This document shows, piece by piece, positions 8,801 through 17,667 of a stretch of 64,000 nucleotides of DNA (position 1 is the first letter of the stretch; the number at the start of each line of letters is the position of its first letter). The notes beneath the pieces were generated by a model that was given only the letters and a program-made list of their open reading frames with translations, ran no database searches and was not told the origin of the DNA. A program made the translations under genes and the position numbers. The stretch comes from Terrihalobacillus insolitus (GTDB lineage: Bacteria > Bacillota > Bacilli > Bacillales > Amphibacillaceae), in contig NZ_JAMQKB010000008.1 in NCBI RefSeq assembly GCF_028416575.1, forward strand, positions 1-64,000, given 5' to 3'.

Positions 8801-9061
8801 TATGATTTAGTTCGTATGGTCATGGGGGAAAAAGATCGGTTTCTCTATTTCAGTACCATTGATATTGACAAAAATCGGATTATTTTTAAAGAACCAAACG
8901 AGCCACATGAACCATCCGACCGGCGCTATTCTATTAGAAAAATAGATAAAATGGAAAAATACCAAGTTGGAATTTTAGGAGATTTATCTCTAGTTAAAAG
9001 AGAGTCACGGCAGACATTTAATAATAGAAAAGATAAGAAAGAAAAAGAATACAGCAGGTAG
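5825..9061 (+). CDS. cas9: Cas9, compact type II-C (GeoCas9-like)
   Basis: RNA-guided double-strand DNA endonuclease of 1078 residues. RuvC-I is IGLDIGTNSVGWG (Asp11). The arginine-rich bridge helix is RRLARSSRRRLHRHSDRKRE. RuvC-II is HIELARELS (Glu513), HNH is LDVDHILPYS (His602), and RuvC-III is HHALDAIVVAC (Asp742). All catalytic residues are present. The order of blocks and long stretches (PKTGASLAEPRRLARS, YSKFGHLSFKAINNLLPYME, NDTRYISRF, SRSVTGAAH) match Geobacillus GeoCas9. I chose ATG 5825, since the upstream TTG frame (5783) adds 14 residues without homology. It has its own terminator at the stop codon. The PAM cannot be read from sequence. Confidence 0.97.
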   Translation: MKDLDYRIGLDIGTNSVGWGIIELERNGNNNYKTVGIIDSNVRMFDKAEIPKTGASLAEPRRLARSSRRRLHRHSDRKREIRKLLVQFDVLNEMELEQLYPLKRRSIDIWDIRLEGLDRLLSRHEWARLLIHLAQKRGFKSNRKSEEKEAETGQVISSVRQNKDRLANYRTVGEMWMSDPEFTKYGRRRNTRNEYAFNVSRSDLEQEIVTLFEMQRGFQSPHAMEDLQSAYLKIWNHQLPFASGNSILKKVGNCSLEENEQRIPKASYTFQYYMALDKINRVRIGPDIQPLSGEQRAILLKKLFDRNDLTKRKTAPEVKYSDIRKWLDLDENLKFNDLTYDPKEKLSKNEKLTFVNMNFYYEIKRIIDIYTKETGELYSVIDFDVIGFALTVYKTDKDIYQYLKNSKNLAKKVFDDALIEMLLPLSYSKFGHLSFKAINNLLPYMENGLSFKKAADEYGYDTTGLKKAKREALLPPIPDDIANPVVKRALTQSRKIVNSIIKKYGPPVSIHIELARELSKTHEERNKIIKKQKVNYERNTGAIKVLKDGGILQPTGYDIVRYKLWTEQEQKCAYSLKPIPAEEFFNELKKERNNAPNLDVDHILPYSQSFMDSYQNKVLVYSDENRKKGNKIPYEYFGHDLNKWEAFQDYVNNTNFSKVKKQYLLKKEFSTHEEELVKERHLNDTRYISRFFKNFVEKKLVTKDPNFKKRVVTVSGRVTSHLRSRWGLEKHRDKTHLHHALDAIVVACTDDSTIQQVTNYHKMKENNAKVKKYPFPQPWKNFRDELIAHLAEVPKPKEIHKALENNLPLPRYMLVSRVASRSVTGAAHKDTILMDGGIDKKSGKAIIVKRVPLKDIKFDKDGDFAMVNKETDPATYHVIKERYLSHGGNKNEAFEEPLYKPSNKGKGNPIRRVKVEVEKRSHVRKVNGGVAQNGDLVRIDLFVKDGNYYMVPVYVMDTSLPELPNKVVTVGKGYELWKELDDTYVFQFSLHPYDLVRMVMGEKDRFLYFSTIDIDKNRIIFKEPNEPHEPSDRRYSIRKIDKMEKYQVGILGDLSLVKRESRQTFNNRKDKKEKEYSR

Positions 9062-9086
9062 AAATTCTATCTGCTGTATTCTTTTT
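9045..9086 (+). terminator. Intrinsic terminator at the end of cas9
   Basis: AAGAATACAGCAGGTAG pairs with CTATCTGCTGTATTCTT (one G-T pair) and is followed by T5. The stem includes the last cas9 codons and the stop. It should reduce read-through into cas1-cas2. Confidence 0.85.
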
Positions 9087-9149
9087 ATGGTATTGGGAGA
9101 GAATAATAGATAGGAGATAGGAGATAATAGGATGAAAGGAGAAGTTGTT

Positions 9150-10045
9150 ATGAGCTGGCGACATGTCATGATTGCCAATAATGCACGACTATCAATTAAA
9201 AACTCTCAATTAATTATTAAGCAGGATGAAGTTTTTTCTATTCCATTAAGTGATATAGCTTCCATAATGATTGAGGCTCCAGCGGTAACCATCACCGCAA
9301 ATGTATTAAGTGCATGTGCAGAGCATAAAGTAAGTTTATTTACATGTGATTCAAAGAAACTTCCAAACGGAATATGGACTGGGTATCACCAGCACTCTCG
9401 GCAATTAATGGTTTTGGAAACTCAGTTTGCATTATCAAAACCATTTAAAAAAGGATATGGCAACAAATTATCAGGCGAAAAATAATAAATCAAGCGAAAT
9501 GTCTTGATATTTTAGGGAAAGATGGAGGAGACAAATTAAGAAATATAGCAAAAATGGTTGAATCAGGGGATGCCTCCAATAGAGAATCTGTCGCAGCAAA
9601 GTTGTATTTTTCCAGATTATTTGATTCCACTTTTACTCGTCGGTCCACAGACCCAACTAACCGACTATTGAATTACGGTTATGCGGTGATTAGAGGGTTG
9701 GTTGCCAGATCACTGGCCAATTATGGGTTAACTACTTGCCTTGGACTCCATCATGACAATCAATTAAATGCATTTAATTTAGCAGATGATTTTATGGAGG
9801 TATTGCGCCCCGTTGTTGATTGTCATGTTGCTAGACAAGAGGATATTGATAGATGGGATTCCAAGATTCGCGCAGATTTAGTTAGTTTAGCAAATATATC
9901 TATTATAATATCTGGTGAAACGTATTCTGTTACAGCAGCAATTGATGAGATGGTAAAAAGTTTCGTTTCGTGTTGCCGAAATCAAGATTACTCATTATTG
10001 AAATTAATGGAGTTAATTCCGATGGGGGTACATCAATATGAATAG
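9150..10045 (+). pseudogene. cas1: cas1, split by a single-base frameshift
   Basis: Type II Cas1 integrase of the adaptation complex. From ATG 9150 (behind AAAGGAG) the frame gives MSWRHVMIANNARLSIKNSQ and runs about 99 residues to PFKK, then goes out of frame and stops at 9485. Adding one A to the six-A run at 9447-9452 restores PFKKRIWQQIIRRKIINQAK and a continuous protein of 298 residues, the usual length. The second part carries the metal-site residues Glu in DASNRES, His in LGLHHDNQLNAFN and the acidic FMEVLRPVVD. Either it is a mutation, a sequencing error in the A-tract, or expression by slippage. It overlaps cas2's upstream region. Confidence 0.88.
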
Positions 10046-10055
10046 GAGGGGTTTT

Positions 10056-10364
10056 ATGCGCATTGTGTTATTTTTTGATCTTCCAGTTAAAACCAAAAAG
10101 CAAAGAAGGGATTACACTCGTTTTCGTAATTATTTACTTAATGATGGCTTTGATATGATGCAGTTCTCTGTATACTGCAGACTTTGTAACGGGCATGAAT
10201 CAATGGAGCGACAGCTTGAAAATGTAAAAAGAAACCTACCTCCTAAAGGTTCAATCCGAGCCCTGCCGGTAACAGAAAAGCAATACGAACGCATGAGATT
10301 ATTATTAGGAGATAAAACTATTAATGAAGAGAAAGTAACCATTAATCAATTGACTTTGTTTTAA
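10056..10364 (+). CDS. cas2: Cas2 endoribonuclease-fold adaptation protein
   Basis: This 102-residue ferredoxin-fold protein opens MRIVLFFDLPVKTKKQRRDY. The conserved Asp follows the first strand (FFDLP), and the protein ends in the KVTINQLTLF-type tail of type II Cas2. It dimerises between Cas1 dimers during spacer integration. AGGAGGGG at 10045-10052 points to ATG 10056; an earlier ATG at 10038 overlaps the end of cas1 (ATGAATAG) and would add six residues. No csn2 or cas4 follows, in line with subtype II-C. Confidence 0.93.
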   Translation: MRIVLFFDLPVKTKKQRRDYTRFRNYLLNDGFDMMQFSVYCRLCNGHESMERQLENVKRNLPPKGSIRALPVTEKQYERMRLLLGDKTINEEKVTINQLTLF

Positions 10365-10490
10365 AAAGGTCGAATAAACTTCTTAATATTTGGAAATAAT
10401 AAATGATTTGCCGTATAAAATGTTGTGGAAATGGACATAATGTAATTAAGATAAGGAAGAAAATCGATTAGAATTTTGAAAAAGACATAA

Positions 10491-10569
10491 AATGCAGGTT
10501 ATAAGTAAGGATTTCTTTTAAAAAATATTAATCAAAAAACCTGCATTGTACTGTTTCTGCAGGTTTTTT
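10491..10569. promoter_or_regulatory. Terminator with competing hairpin between cas2 and the array
   Basis: Segment A, AATGCAGGTT (10491-10500), is perfectly complementary to B, AACCTGCATT (10538-10547). B also pairs with C, TGCAGGTTTTTT (10558-10569), to form the terminator. A:B and B:C exclude each other. A plus-strand transcript makes A before C, a minus-strand transcript the reverse. It has the form of an attenuator, but no function is shown. Confidence 0.45.
10534..10569. terminator. Bidirectional terminator between cas2 and CRISPR array
   Basis: AAAAAACCTGCA and TGCAGGTTTTTT form a perfect 12-bp stem with T-tracts on both strands. It can end both the cas1-cas2 transcript and the minus-strand pre-crRNA, which converge here. 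Confidence 0.8.
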
Positions 10570-10576
10570 GACGCGT

Positions 10577-12921
10577 ATCATAGCACAGCAATGGCTTTGA
10601 TGGAGCTATGACCTCTTTAATCCATTCCCAGATACGTTTTTCATCATAGCACAGCAATGGCTTTGATGGAGCTATGACTCGATGTGTTTGAAAATTCCTT
10701 TAAACTAATCATAGCACAGCAATGGCTTTGATGGAGCTATGACTTAGTAGCTAACAACATTACTTTAACTACTATCATAGCACAGCAATGGCTTTGATGG
10801 AGCTATGACGCGTATCAACGAATTTGCTAAGAAGGAAAAATCATAGCACAGCAATGGCTTTGATGGAGCTATGACATACCATTGCAGTGCCAAACGTTTA
10901 TCACGATCATAGCACAGCAATGGCTTTGATGGAGCTATGACCTGTACTTTACTGTCATATCAACGGTTTAATCATAGCACAGCAATGGCTTTGATGGAGC
11001 TATGACGAGTAAGTGAAGTATGTGCTTTAACTTGGGATCATAGCACAGCAATGGCTTTGATGGAGCTATGACCAGGGTGGTAGTAGGTCAGCCTATAGGA
11101 TCATCATAGCACAGCAATGGCTTTGATGGAGCTATGACATCTAGCCCCCTACTCGTCGTCGCCCTGGTATCATAGCACAGCAATGGCTTTGATGGAGCTA
11201 TGACAAATTTTCTCCGTTTAAAATCCTTTCATGTATCATAGCACAGCAATGGCTTTGATGGAGCTATGACCAATAGATTCTCTTGCTTTTGTAAGATCAA
11301 ATCATAGCACAGCAATGGCTTTGATGGAGCTATGACAAATTTTCTCCGTTTAAAATCCTTTCATGTATCATAGCACAGCAATGGCTTTGATGGAGCTATG
11401 ACATAAAAGATTTGAAGATGCCGAATCATTGAATCATAGCACAGCAATGGCTTTGATGGAGCTATGACCTTTCACCCAAGCAGTACCATTGTGAACCTAT
11501 CATAGCACAGCAATGGCTTTGATGGAGCTATGACAGTATTTGGCAGGGAATTGTTACAGTTGCAATCATAGCACAGCAATGGCTTTGATGGAGCTATGAC
11601 AACTATACCAATGGGAAAAAGAAAACAACTATCATAGCACAGCAATGGCTTTGATGGAGCTATGACATAATGTAGTGGATAATGTGAAAAATGGGAATCA
11701 TAGCACAGCAATGGCTTTGATGGAGCTATGACATCACTTATATCATTTATCACATATCCATTATCATAGCACAGCAATGGCTTTGATGGAGCTATGACTC
11801 GGAGTGTTCGAATTCCATAATGATCATTATCATAGCACAGCAATGGCTTTGATGGAGCTATGACCTTTTGAAAGGTGATAAAAATGACTGATCAATCATA
11901 GCACAGCAATGGCTTTGATGGAGCTATGACTTTCGTAGAGGTCGTCGACTTTGCAGTTTAATCATAGCACAGCAATGGCTTTGATGGAGCTATGACCATA
12001 ATAATCAAGGCAATATCTATTTTGATATCATAGCACAGCAATGGCTTTGATGGAGCTATGACACTTCTAATGGATATGTGATAAATGATATAATCATAGC
12101 ACAGCAATGGCTTTGATGGAGCTATGACTCAATTACATCACACTCCTTATCTTTTAATATCATAGCACAGCAATGGCTTTGATGGAGCTATGACTTTGGT
12201 GGCCAAAGTGCAACGAGTCAATTTATCATAGCACAGCAATGGCTTTGATGGAGCTATGACGAAGTTCAACTAATGGTGAACCATTATAAAATCATAGCAC
12301 AGCAATGGCTTTGATGGAGCTATGACTTAACCACATCCTTACTTTTTATCAAATTTATCATAGCACAGCAATGGCTTTGATGGAGCTATGACACAACAGC
12401 TACTGCTTATGATGTCAACGTAATCATAGCACAGCAATGGCTTTGATGGAGCTATGACAGCATTATGGATCATTAACTGTGCCGTTGGATCATAGCACAG
12501 CAATGGCTTTGATGGAGCTATGACGATCTACCTTTTATCCAGTTTGATAATTGAATCATAGCACAGCAATGGCTTTGATGGAGCTATGACCGATATGTTC
12601 AAGTGAGTGCGATTGACGAGATCATAGCACAGCAATGGCTTTGATGGAGCTATGACAGCGAATGTAGATTTATTTACTGCACCAAAATCATAGCACAGCA
12701 ATGGCTTTGATGGAGCTATGACAAGGCAAGATGGGATATTTGGTTATGCCTTATCATAGCACAGCAATGGCTTTGATGGAGCTATGACCTTAATGTTTCT
12801 AGGTGTTGGTGGAAAAAGATCATAGCACAGCAATGGCTTTGATGGAGCTATGACCACCACCAACATTTACATTTGGTACACTACCATCATAGCACAGCAA
12901 TGGCTTTGATGGAGCTATGAC
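10577..12921 (-). CRISPR. Type II-C CRISPR array, 36 repeats and 35 spacers
   Basis: The 36-bp repeat recurs every 65-67 bp and is identical in all 36 copies as I read them. On the plus strand it begins ATCATAGCACAGCAATGGCT and ends GATGGAGCTATGAC. Spacers are 29-31 bp, mostly 30. The crRNA sense is the minus strand (GTCATAGCTCCATC...), as in the GeoCas9 repeat and as needed to pair with the plus-strand tracrRNA. On that strand each repeat ends TGCTATGAT, an extended -10 motif, so crRNAs may start inside spacers as in Neisseria. Spacers 10 and 12 are identical. Spacers 18 and 23 overlap on opposite strands. Confidence 0.98.
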
Positions 12922-13041
12922 AAATGGGTTCGGTTAGTATTTTTTGCGAGCGTTGAGTCATAATCGTTTAGTCTTTGAATCCAGTGAGGAATTGCTTATG
13001 GGAAAACGGCAGTATTATTTTTTGTGAAAGAAACTATCCAG
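12922..13041. other. Right flank of the CRISPR array
   Basis: This is the sequence directly beyond the last perfect repeat, and the 5' (upstream) side for crRNA transcription. I see no degenerate repeat, no gene and no clear promoter. On transcription polarity it would hold the leader, but the repeat-embedded promoters make this uncertain. Confidence 0.4.
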
Positions 13042-13113
13042 ATAAATATCGCTATTATCATTTCTAGTCCATACAAAAGAGCAATTCAAACGGTAAAGGG
13101 AGTCGCAAATTTC
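13042..13113 (+). pseudogene. Histidine phosphatase fragment
   Basis: The frame gives INIAIIISSPYKRAIQTVKG then VANF. This is the SSPxxRAxQT block of the phosphoglycerate-mutase-like histidine phosphatases. The preceding RHG motif and the rest of the domain are absent. It is a remnant just right of the CRISPR array. Confidence 0.5.
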
Positions 13114-13177
13114 ATCTTTCACATTAAGAACTCCTATATGCAGGAAATTGTTAAAGGTATTTTTTGGAGGGTAGATA

Positions 13178-13690
13178 ATGATCGAAATTCAATTAGCAGA
13201 AGAAAAACATGTAAATGGCATTATAAATGTCTGTACGGCAGGTTATAGATTCGTTTCAGAAGGGATCTTACCTTTTGATTATGTTGAATGCAGATGCAAT
13301 GAGTTTTATAACATTGAAAGGGTAAAAAAAGAAGTTGCAGAGGTTAATCGATACTGGGGAGGTTATTTTGTTGCGTTGGAAAATAATCTGGTTATAGGGG
13401 CAGGTGGAGGTGGAATGATTAATGAAAATTCAAGTGAATTATTTGTACTTTACCTAAATCCAGAAAGGCGAAATGAAGGAATTGGTACAAAATTATTAAA
13501 TGCGATAACAGAGCAGCAAAAAAGACTTGGGGCAATAGAGCAATGGGTATCGGTTCAAAAAGATAACGATAAAGGAATTCCTTTTTACGAAGCAAAGGGA
13601 TTCCAATTCCAGGAAGAGATTAAATCGTTTGAAAGTAAACCTGAAGATAATGTTATTTCTTTAAGATATAAAAGGCATATAGGGCTATAA
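13178..13690 (+). CDS. GNAT-family N-acetyltransferase
   Basis: A 170-residue acetyltransferase. The acetyl-CoA site is LYLNPERRNEGIGTKLLNAI (RxxGIGxxLL), preceded by a glycine-rich strand pair (VIGAGGGGM) and followed by PFYEAKGF (motif B, YEAKGF). GGAGGGTAGATA precedes ATG 13178. The substrate is unknown. It stands alone between the array and a DoxX relic. Confidence 0.8.
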   Translation: MIEIQLAEEKHVNGIINVCTAGYRFVSEGILPFDYVECRCNEFYNIERVKKEVAEVNRYWGGYFVALENNLVIGAGGGGMINENSSELFVLYLNPERRNEGIGTKLLNAITEQQKRLGAIEQWVSVQKDNDKGIPFYEAKGFQFQEEIKSFESKPEDNVISLRYKRHIGL

Positions 13691-13979
13691 TGTCACAAGT
13701 AATATCTAATGATGGCTGTTTCGGAAACGACACTGTCGCCGAAAAACACCTTTTGTAACCGACATGAGATTCGACTAAAAATAATAACCGTTTCAGATGG
13801 CGGTTATCTCAATTTTTGAATAATATGTACAAATTCCATTGCTGCGGATTTATTAATACCCTTGAGGTTACACTAGCTACGGATGGAGGAAATTTACCAG
13901 AGTAAGTCATTACAAATATCTTGAATTAGAGATATATTAAATGGTAATATGTAAAATAGAGCTAAATAAATTGTGATAG
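13691..13979. other. Intergenic with a weak hairpin
   Basis: ATAACCG (13784-13790) and CGGTTAT (13801-13807) form a 7-bp stem followed by a T-rich stretch. It may end the acetyltransferase transcript. No gene is supported in the rest. Confidence 0.35.
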
Positions 13980-14213
13980 TCTATTGAATTAGTAGGTGGA
14001 ATTGCAATTATGCTAGGAATAGGTACACGTATTGTTGCACTTCTATTTGGACTGATCATGCTCGGTGCAATCTCTACAGTTAAGTTGCCTAATGGTTTCC
14101 TAAATGGTTATGTTTATGATCTTGTGTTATTGGATGTTGCAGTTCACATGATCTTAAATGGTAGTAAATTATATTATCTCGGTCAGCTAATACTTAAGGG
14201 GAGGGAATCATAA
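13980..14213 (+). pseudogene. DoxX-family membrane protein, N-terminus missing
   Basis: The frame SIELVGGIAIMLGIGTRIVA continues as LLFGLIMLGAI...KLPNGFLNGYVYDLVLLDVAVHM to the stop at 14213. This is the C-terminal half of a DoxX-type four-helix membrane protein (whole proteins are about 120-140 aa). A stop codon lies right before it at 13977 and no N-terminal half is found upstream. An internal ATG at 14010 could give 67 residues, but the protein would lack two helices. Confidence 0.6.
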
Positions 14214-14428
14214 GAGATTAATTTTTCTACAATACCTCAAAATCGAGAGGTATGAATTAAATATATAATATTTTTTATCTTAATGGGAATAAAAAGAACA
14301 GAAAATCATTGAAATGGTTGATTTTCAATGGAGGTGGTTCTTATAAGGAATAAAAAAATAATCAGAAGTGGGTGTAAAATATGGGGTATTTAGACAAACT
14401 ATTTAACAAATCAAAGGAGATGGATAAT

Positions 14429-15040
14429 ATGTCAAATGTGAAATTAGCTGTAGTTTTTTATAGCATGGGTGGAACAAACTATCAATTAGCAAAATGGGCT
14501 GAAGAAGGAGCAAAAGAAGCAGGTGCGGAGGTAAGAGTCTTAAAGGTACAAGAATTAGCTCCACAATCCGTCATTGAGGGAAATGAAGTATGGAAATCAA
14601 CCGTTGATGCAACAAAAGACGTTGCAGAAGTAAGTTCAGACGATGTAGAGTGGGCAGATGCTATTATTTTCAGTACACCAACACGTTTCGGTAACATGGC
14701 ATCCCAAATGAAACAGTTTCTTGATACACAAGGTGGAATATGGGCAAACGGTAAGACAGTTAATAAAGTTGTAAGTGCGATGTCTTCTGCTCAAAACCCA
14801 CATGGTGGTCAGGAAGCAACAATATTGTCATTATATACTTCTATGATGCACTGGGGTGCTATTATTGCTACTCCTGGTTACACGGATCCAGTACTATTTG
14901 GTGCAGGTGGAAATCCTTATGGAACAAGTGTATCAGTCGACCAAGATGGTAAGATGGTTGAAGACGTAGAAGCTGCAGTAAAGCATCAAGCTAAACGTAC
15001 TGTTACAGTTGCTGAGTGGGTTAAGAAAGGAAATCAATAA
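14429..15040 (+). CDS. wrbA: NAD(P)H:quinone oxidoreductase, WrbA type
   Basis: This flavodoxin-fold quinone reductase of 203 residues starts MSNVKLAVVFYSMGGTNYQL, where the YSMGGTNYQLA loop binds the FMN phosphate. TPTRFGNMASQMKQFLDTQG and the conserved HGGQE and FGAGGNPYG segments follow. It reduces quinones by two electrons and protects against redox cycling in the cytosol. AAAGGAG lies 9 bases before ATG 14429. An ATG at 14381 would add 16 charged residues behind a weaker site. A terminator follows. Confidence 0.88.
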   Translation: MSNVKLAVVFYSMGGTNYQLAKWAEEGAKEAGAEVRVLKVQELAPQSVIEGNEVWKSTVDATKDVAEVSSDDVEWADAIIFSTPTRFGNMASQMKQFLDTQGGIWANGKTVNKVVSAMSSAQNPHGGQEATILSLYTSMMHWGAIIATPGYTDPVLFGAGGNPYGTSVSVDQDGKMVEDVEAAVKHQAKRTVTVAEWVKKGNQ

Positions 15041-15053
15041 AATTCTTTAGCGT

Positions 15054-15083
15054 AAAAGGAGCCAAATGAATGGCTCCTTTTTA
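15054..15083 (+). terminator. Terminator after wrbA
   Basis: AAAAGGAGCC and GGCTCCTTTT form a perfect stem with an 8-base loop and a T-tail. Confidence 0.85.
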
Positions 15084-15212
15084 GTACAATTTATTCTAGT
15101 TTACATAATATATATTATCGGAAGTAATAAATATAGCATCTCATAAAACAAGTATACTTAAGTTATTGAGATTTTTTGAAAAAAATTTTCATCTATTACT
15201 CACAACATAGCA

Positions 15213-15242
15213 AAAAGACATGTGATCGATCACATGTCTTTT
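15213..15242. terminator. Terminator of the sqd operon
   Basis: A 30-bp perfect palindrome, AAAAGACATGTGAT joined by CG to its complement, overlaps the sqdX stop and has T-tracts in both directions. Confidence 0.8.
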
Positions 15243-16390
15243 CTTAATTCTTGTATCGGTTGCGTCTTTTGAACGTGATATAATTTAAGTGTTTCCTCAT
15301 AAAATTCAAGTAGTTGTTCGGATGGTTTTCTCCAACTAAATTTCTCTGCTTCATTTCTTGCATTTATTCTTACCTGATTCATAAGATCTTTACTTTCAAT
15401 TAAATTCACAGCTTTCATAAGGCTATTTATATTTTCATTTTCATAAAGAAATCCTGTTCGTCTATCATCTATTTGTTCATTTGTAGGTCCGCTTTTTGCT
15501 GCAATCACGGGTAACCCTGAGGCCAAGGATTCCAAAATGACCAATCCAAGCGTTTCTGTAACGGATGGGAAAATAAAGGCATCTGCTGACGCGAATGCTT
15601 GAGAAAGTTCTTTGCCATGCATAAGACCTGTGAAAAGCGTGTTCGTACCAGCAAATTCTTTCTCAAGTGTTTCTCGTTCAGGCCCATCACCAACAATCGC
15701 CAAACAAATATCGTTTCTTTTTTCAAGTAATGGCTTGATTTTAGGGATTTCTTTTTCAGCTGCAAGTCTCCCGACGAATAAAAGAAGTTTTTTATCGTTT
15801 TGACCGTTTGTTAATCGATTTCTCATGTCCGTACTGTTGAAATTAGGGTGGAATTTGTGAATATCCACTCCCCTTTTCCATACATGAACATTATGGAAAC
15901 GTTTGTCATCTAATTCTTGTTTAATTGCTTTAGAGGTACAGAGATTCATTCGTGCCATATTATGAAGCTTGCGAAAATAGCTCCAGAAAATGGGCTTCAA
16001 CGGCCGATATAATCGATAAAAATCAAGATATTTCGGAACGTGTGTATGATACGAAGCAATTAAAGGGTATCCTAACTTCTTTGCATAATACACACCCGTC
16101 GCCCCTACTAAAGCGGGATTAACGACATGAACTAGATCCGGGTTATATGTTTCAAGAAGCGTTTTTACTTTTCGTTGGGGTAATGAAAACTTTTTATACC
16201 GATACACTGGTATTGTTGTTGCTTTTACACCAACTACTTTTGCTCCTTCATATTCTGTCACACCTAAATCGGGTGCAATAACAAGGACTTCGTGGTTTTG
16301 CTGTCTTAAATATTTAATTGCCTCGGTTAATCGAGTAACGACACCATCTGTTGATGGTAGAAATGTTTCTGTGATAATGGCTATTTTCAA
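15230..16390 (-). CDS. sqdX: SqdX-like sulfoquinovosyltransferase (GT4)
   Basis: A 386-residue GT-B glycosyltransferase. The N-terminus KIAIITETFLPSTDGVVTRL and the blocks VTEYEGAKVVGV, DLVHVVNPALVGATGVYYAK, YHTHVPKYLDFY and WKRGVDIHKFHP match cyanobacterial SqdX and plant SQD2. The GT4 ExxxxxxxE motif is ETLGLVILE. It would transfer sulfoquinovose from UDP-sulfoquinovose to diacylglycerol at the membrane. It starts 16 bases after the sqdB stop, so the two form an operon. General GT4 mannosyltransferases are similar; the neighbour makes the sulfolipid role likely. Confidence 0.82.
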   Translation of the reverse strand: MKIAIITETFLPSTDGVVTRLTEAIKYLRQQNHEVLVIAPDLGVTEYEGAKVVGVKATTIPVYRYKKFSLPQRKVKTLLETYNPDLVHVVNPALVGATGVYYAKKLGYPLIASYHTHVPKYLDFYRLYRPLKPIFWSYFRKLHNMARMNLCTSKAIKQELDDKRFHNVHVWKRGVDIHKFHPNFNSTDMRNRLTNGQNDKKLLLFVGRLAAEKEIPKIKPLLEKRNDICLAIVGDGPERETLEKEFAGTNTLFTGLMHGKELSQAFASADAFIFPSVTETLGLVILESLASGLPVIAAKSGPTNEQIDDRRTGFLYENENINSLMKAVNLIESKDLMNQVRINARNEAEKFSWRKPSEQLLEFYEETLKLYHVQKTQPIQELRKDM

Positions 16391-16406
16391 TGCTTAAAAT
16401 CCCCTT

Positions 16407-17573
<1,167 letters not shown>

Positions 17574-17667
17574 CTATATAATTTTCTTTACTATTATAAG
17601 ATAACATTAATTAATTAAAAATTAGAACCAATTTGTATTATTTTTGTGTAAAAAAAAATGTAATTCA

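Noticed and set aside
10570..10580. The sequence GACGCGTATCA before repeat 1 matches the join of repeat 3 and spacer 4
   Set aside because: Eleven bases, mostly repeat-derived, are too few to claim a truncated repeat-spacer unit.
11472..11843. A 123-residue minus-strand open frame with a repeated VIAPSKPLLCYD unit
   Set aside because: It is the CRISPR repeat read in one frame, with spacers as the variable parts. It is not a repeat protein.
12723..12752. Spacer 33 begins AAGGCA and ends TGCCTT
   Set aside because: Six-base inverted ends in one spacer of 35 are not remarkable.
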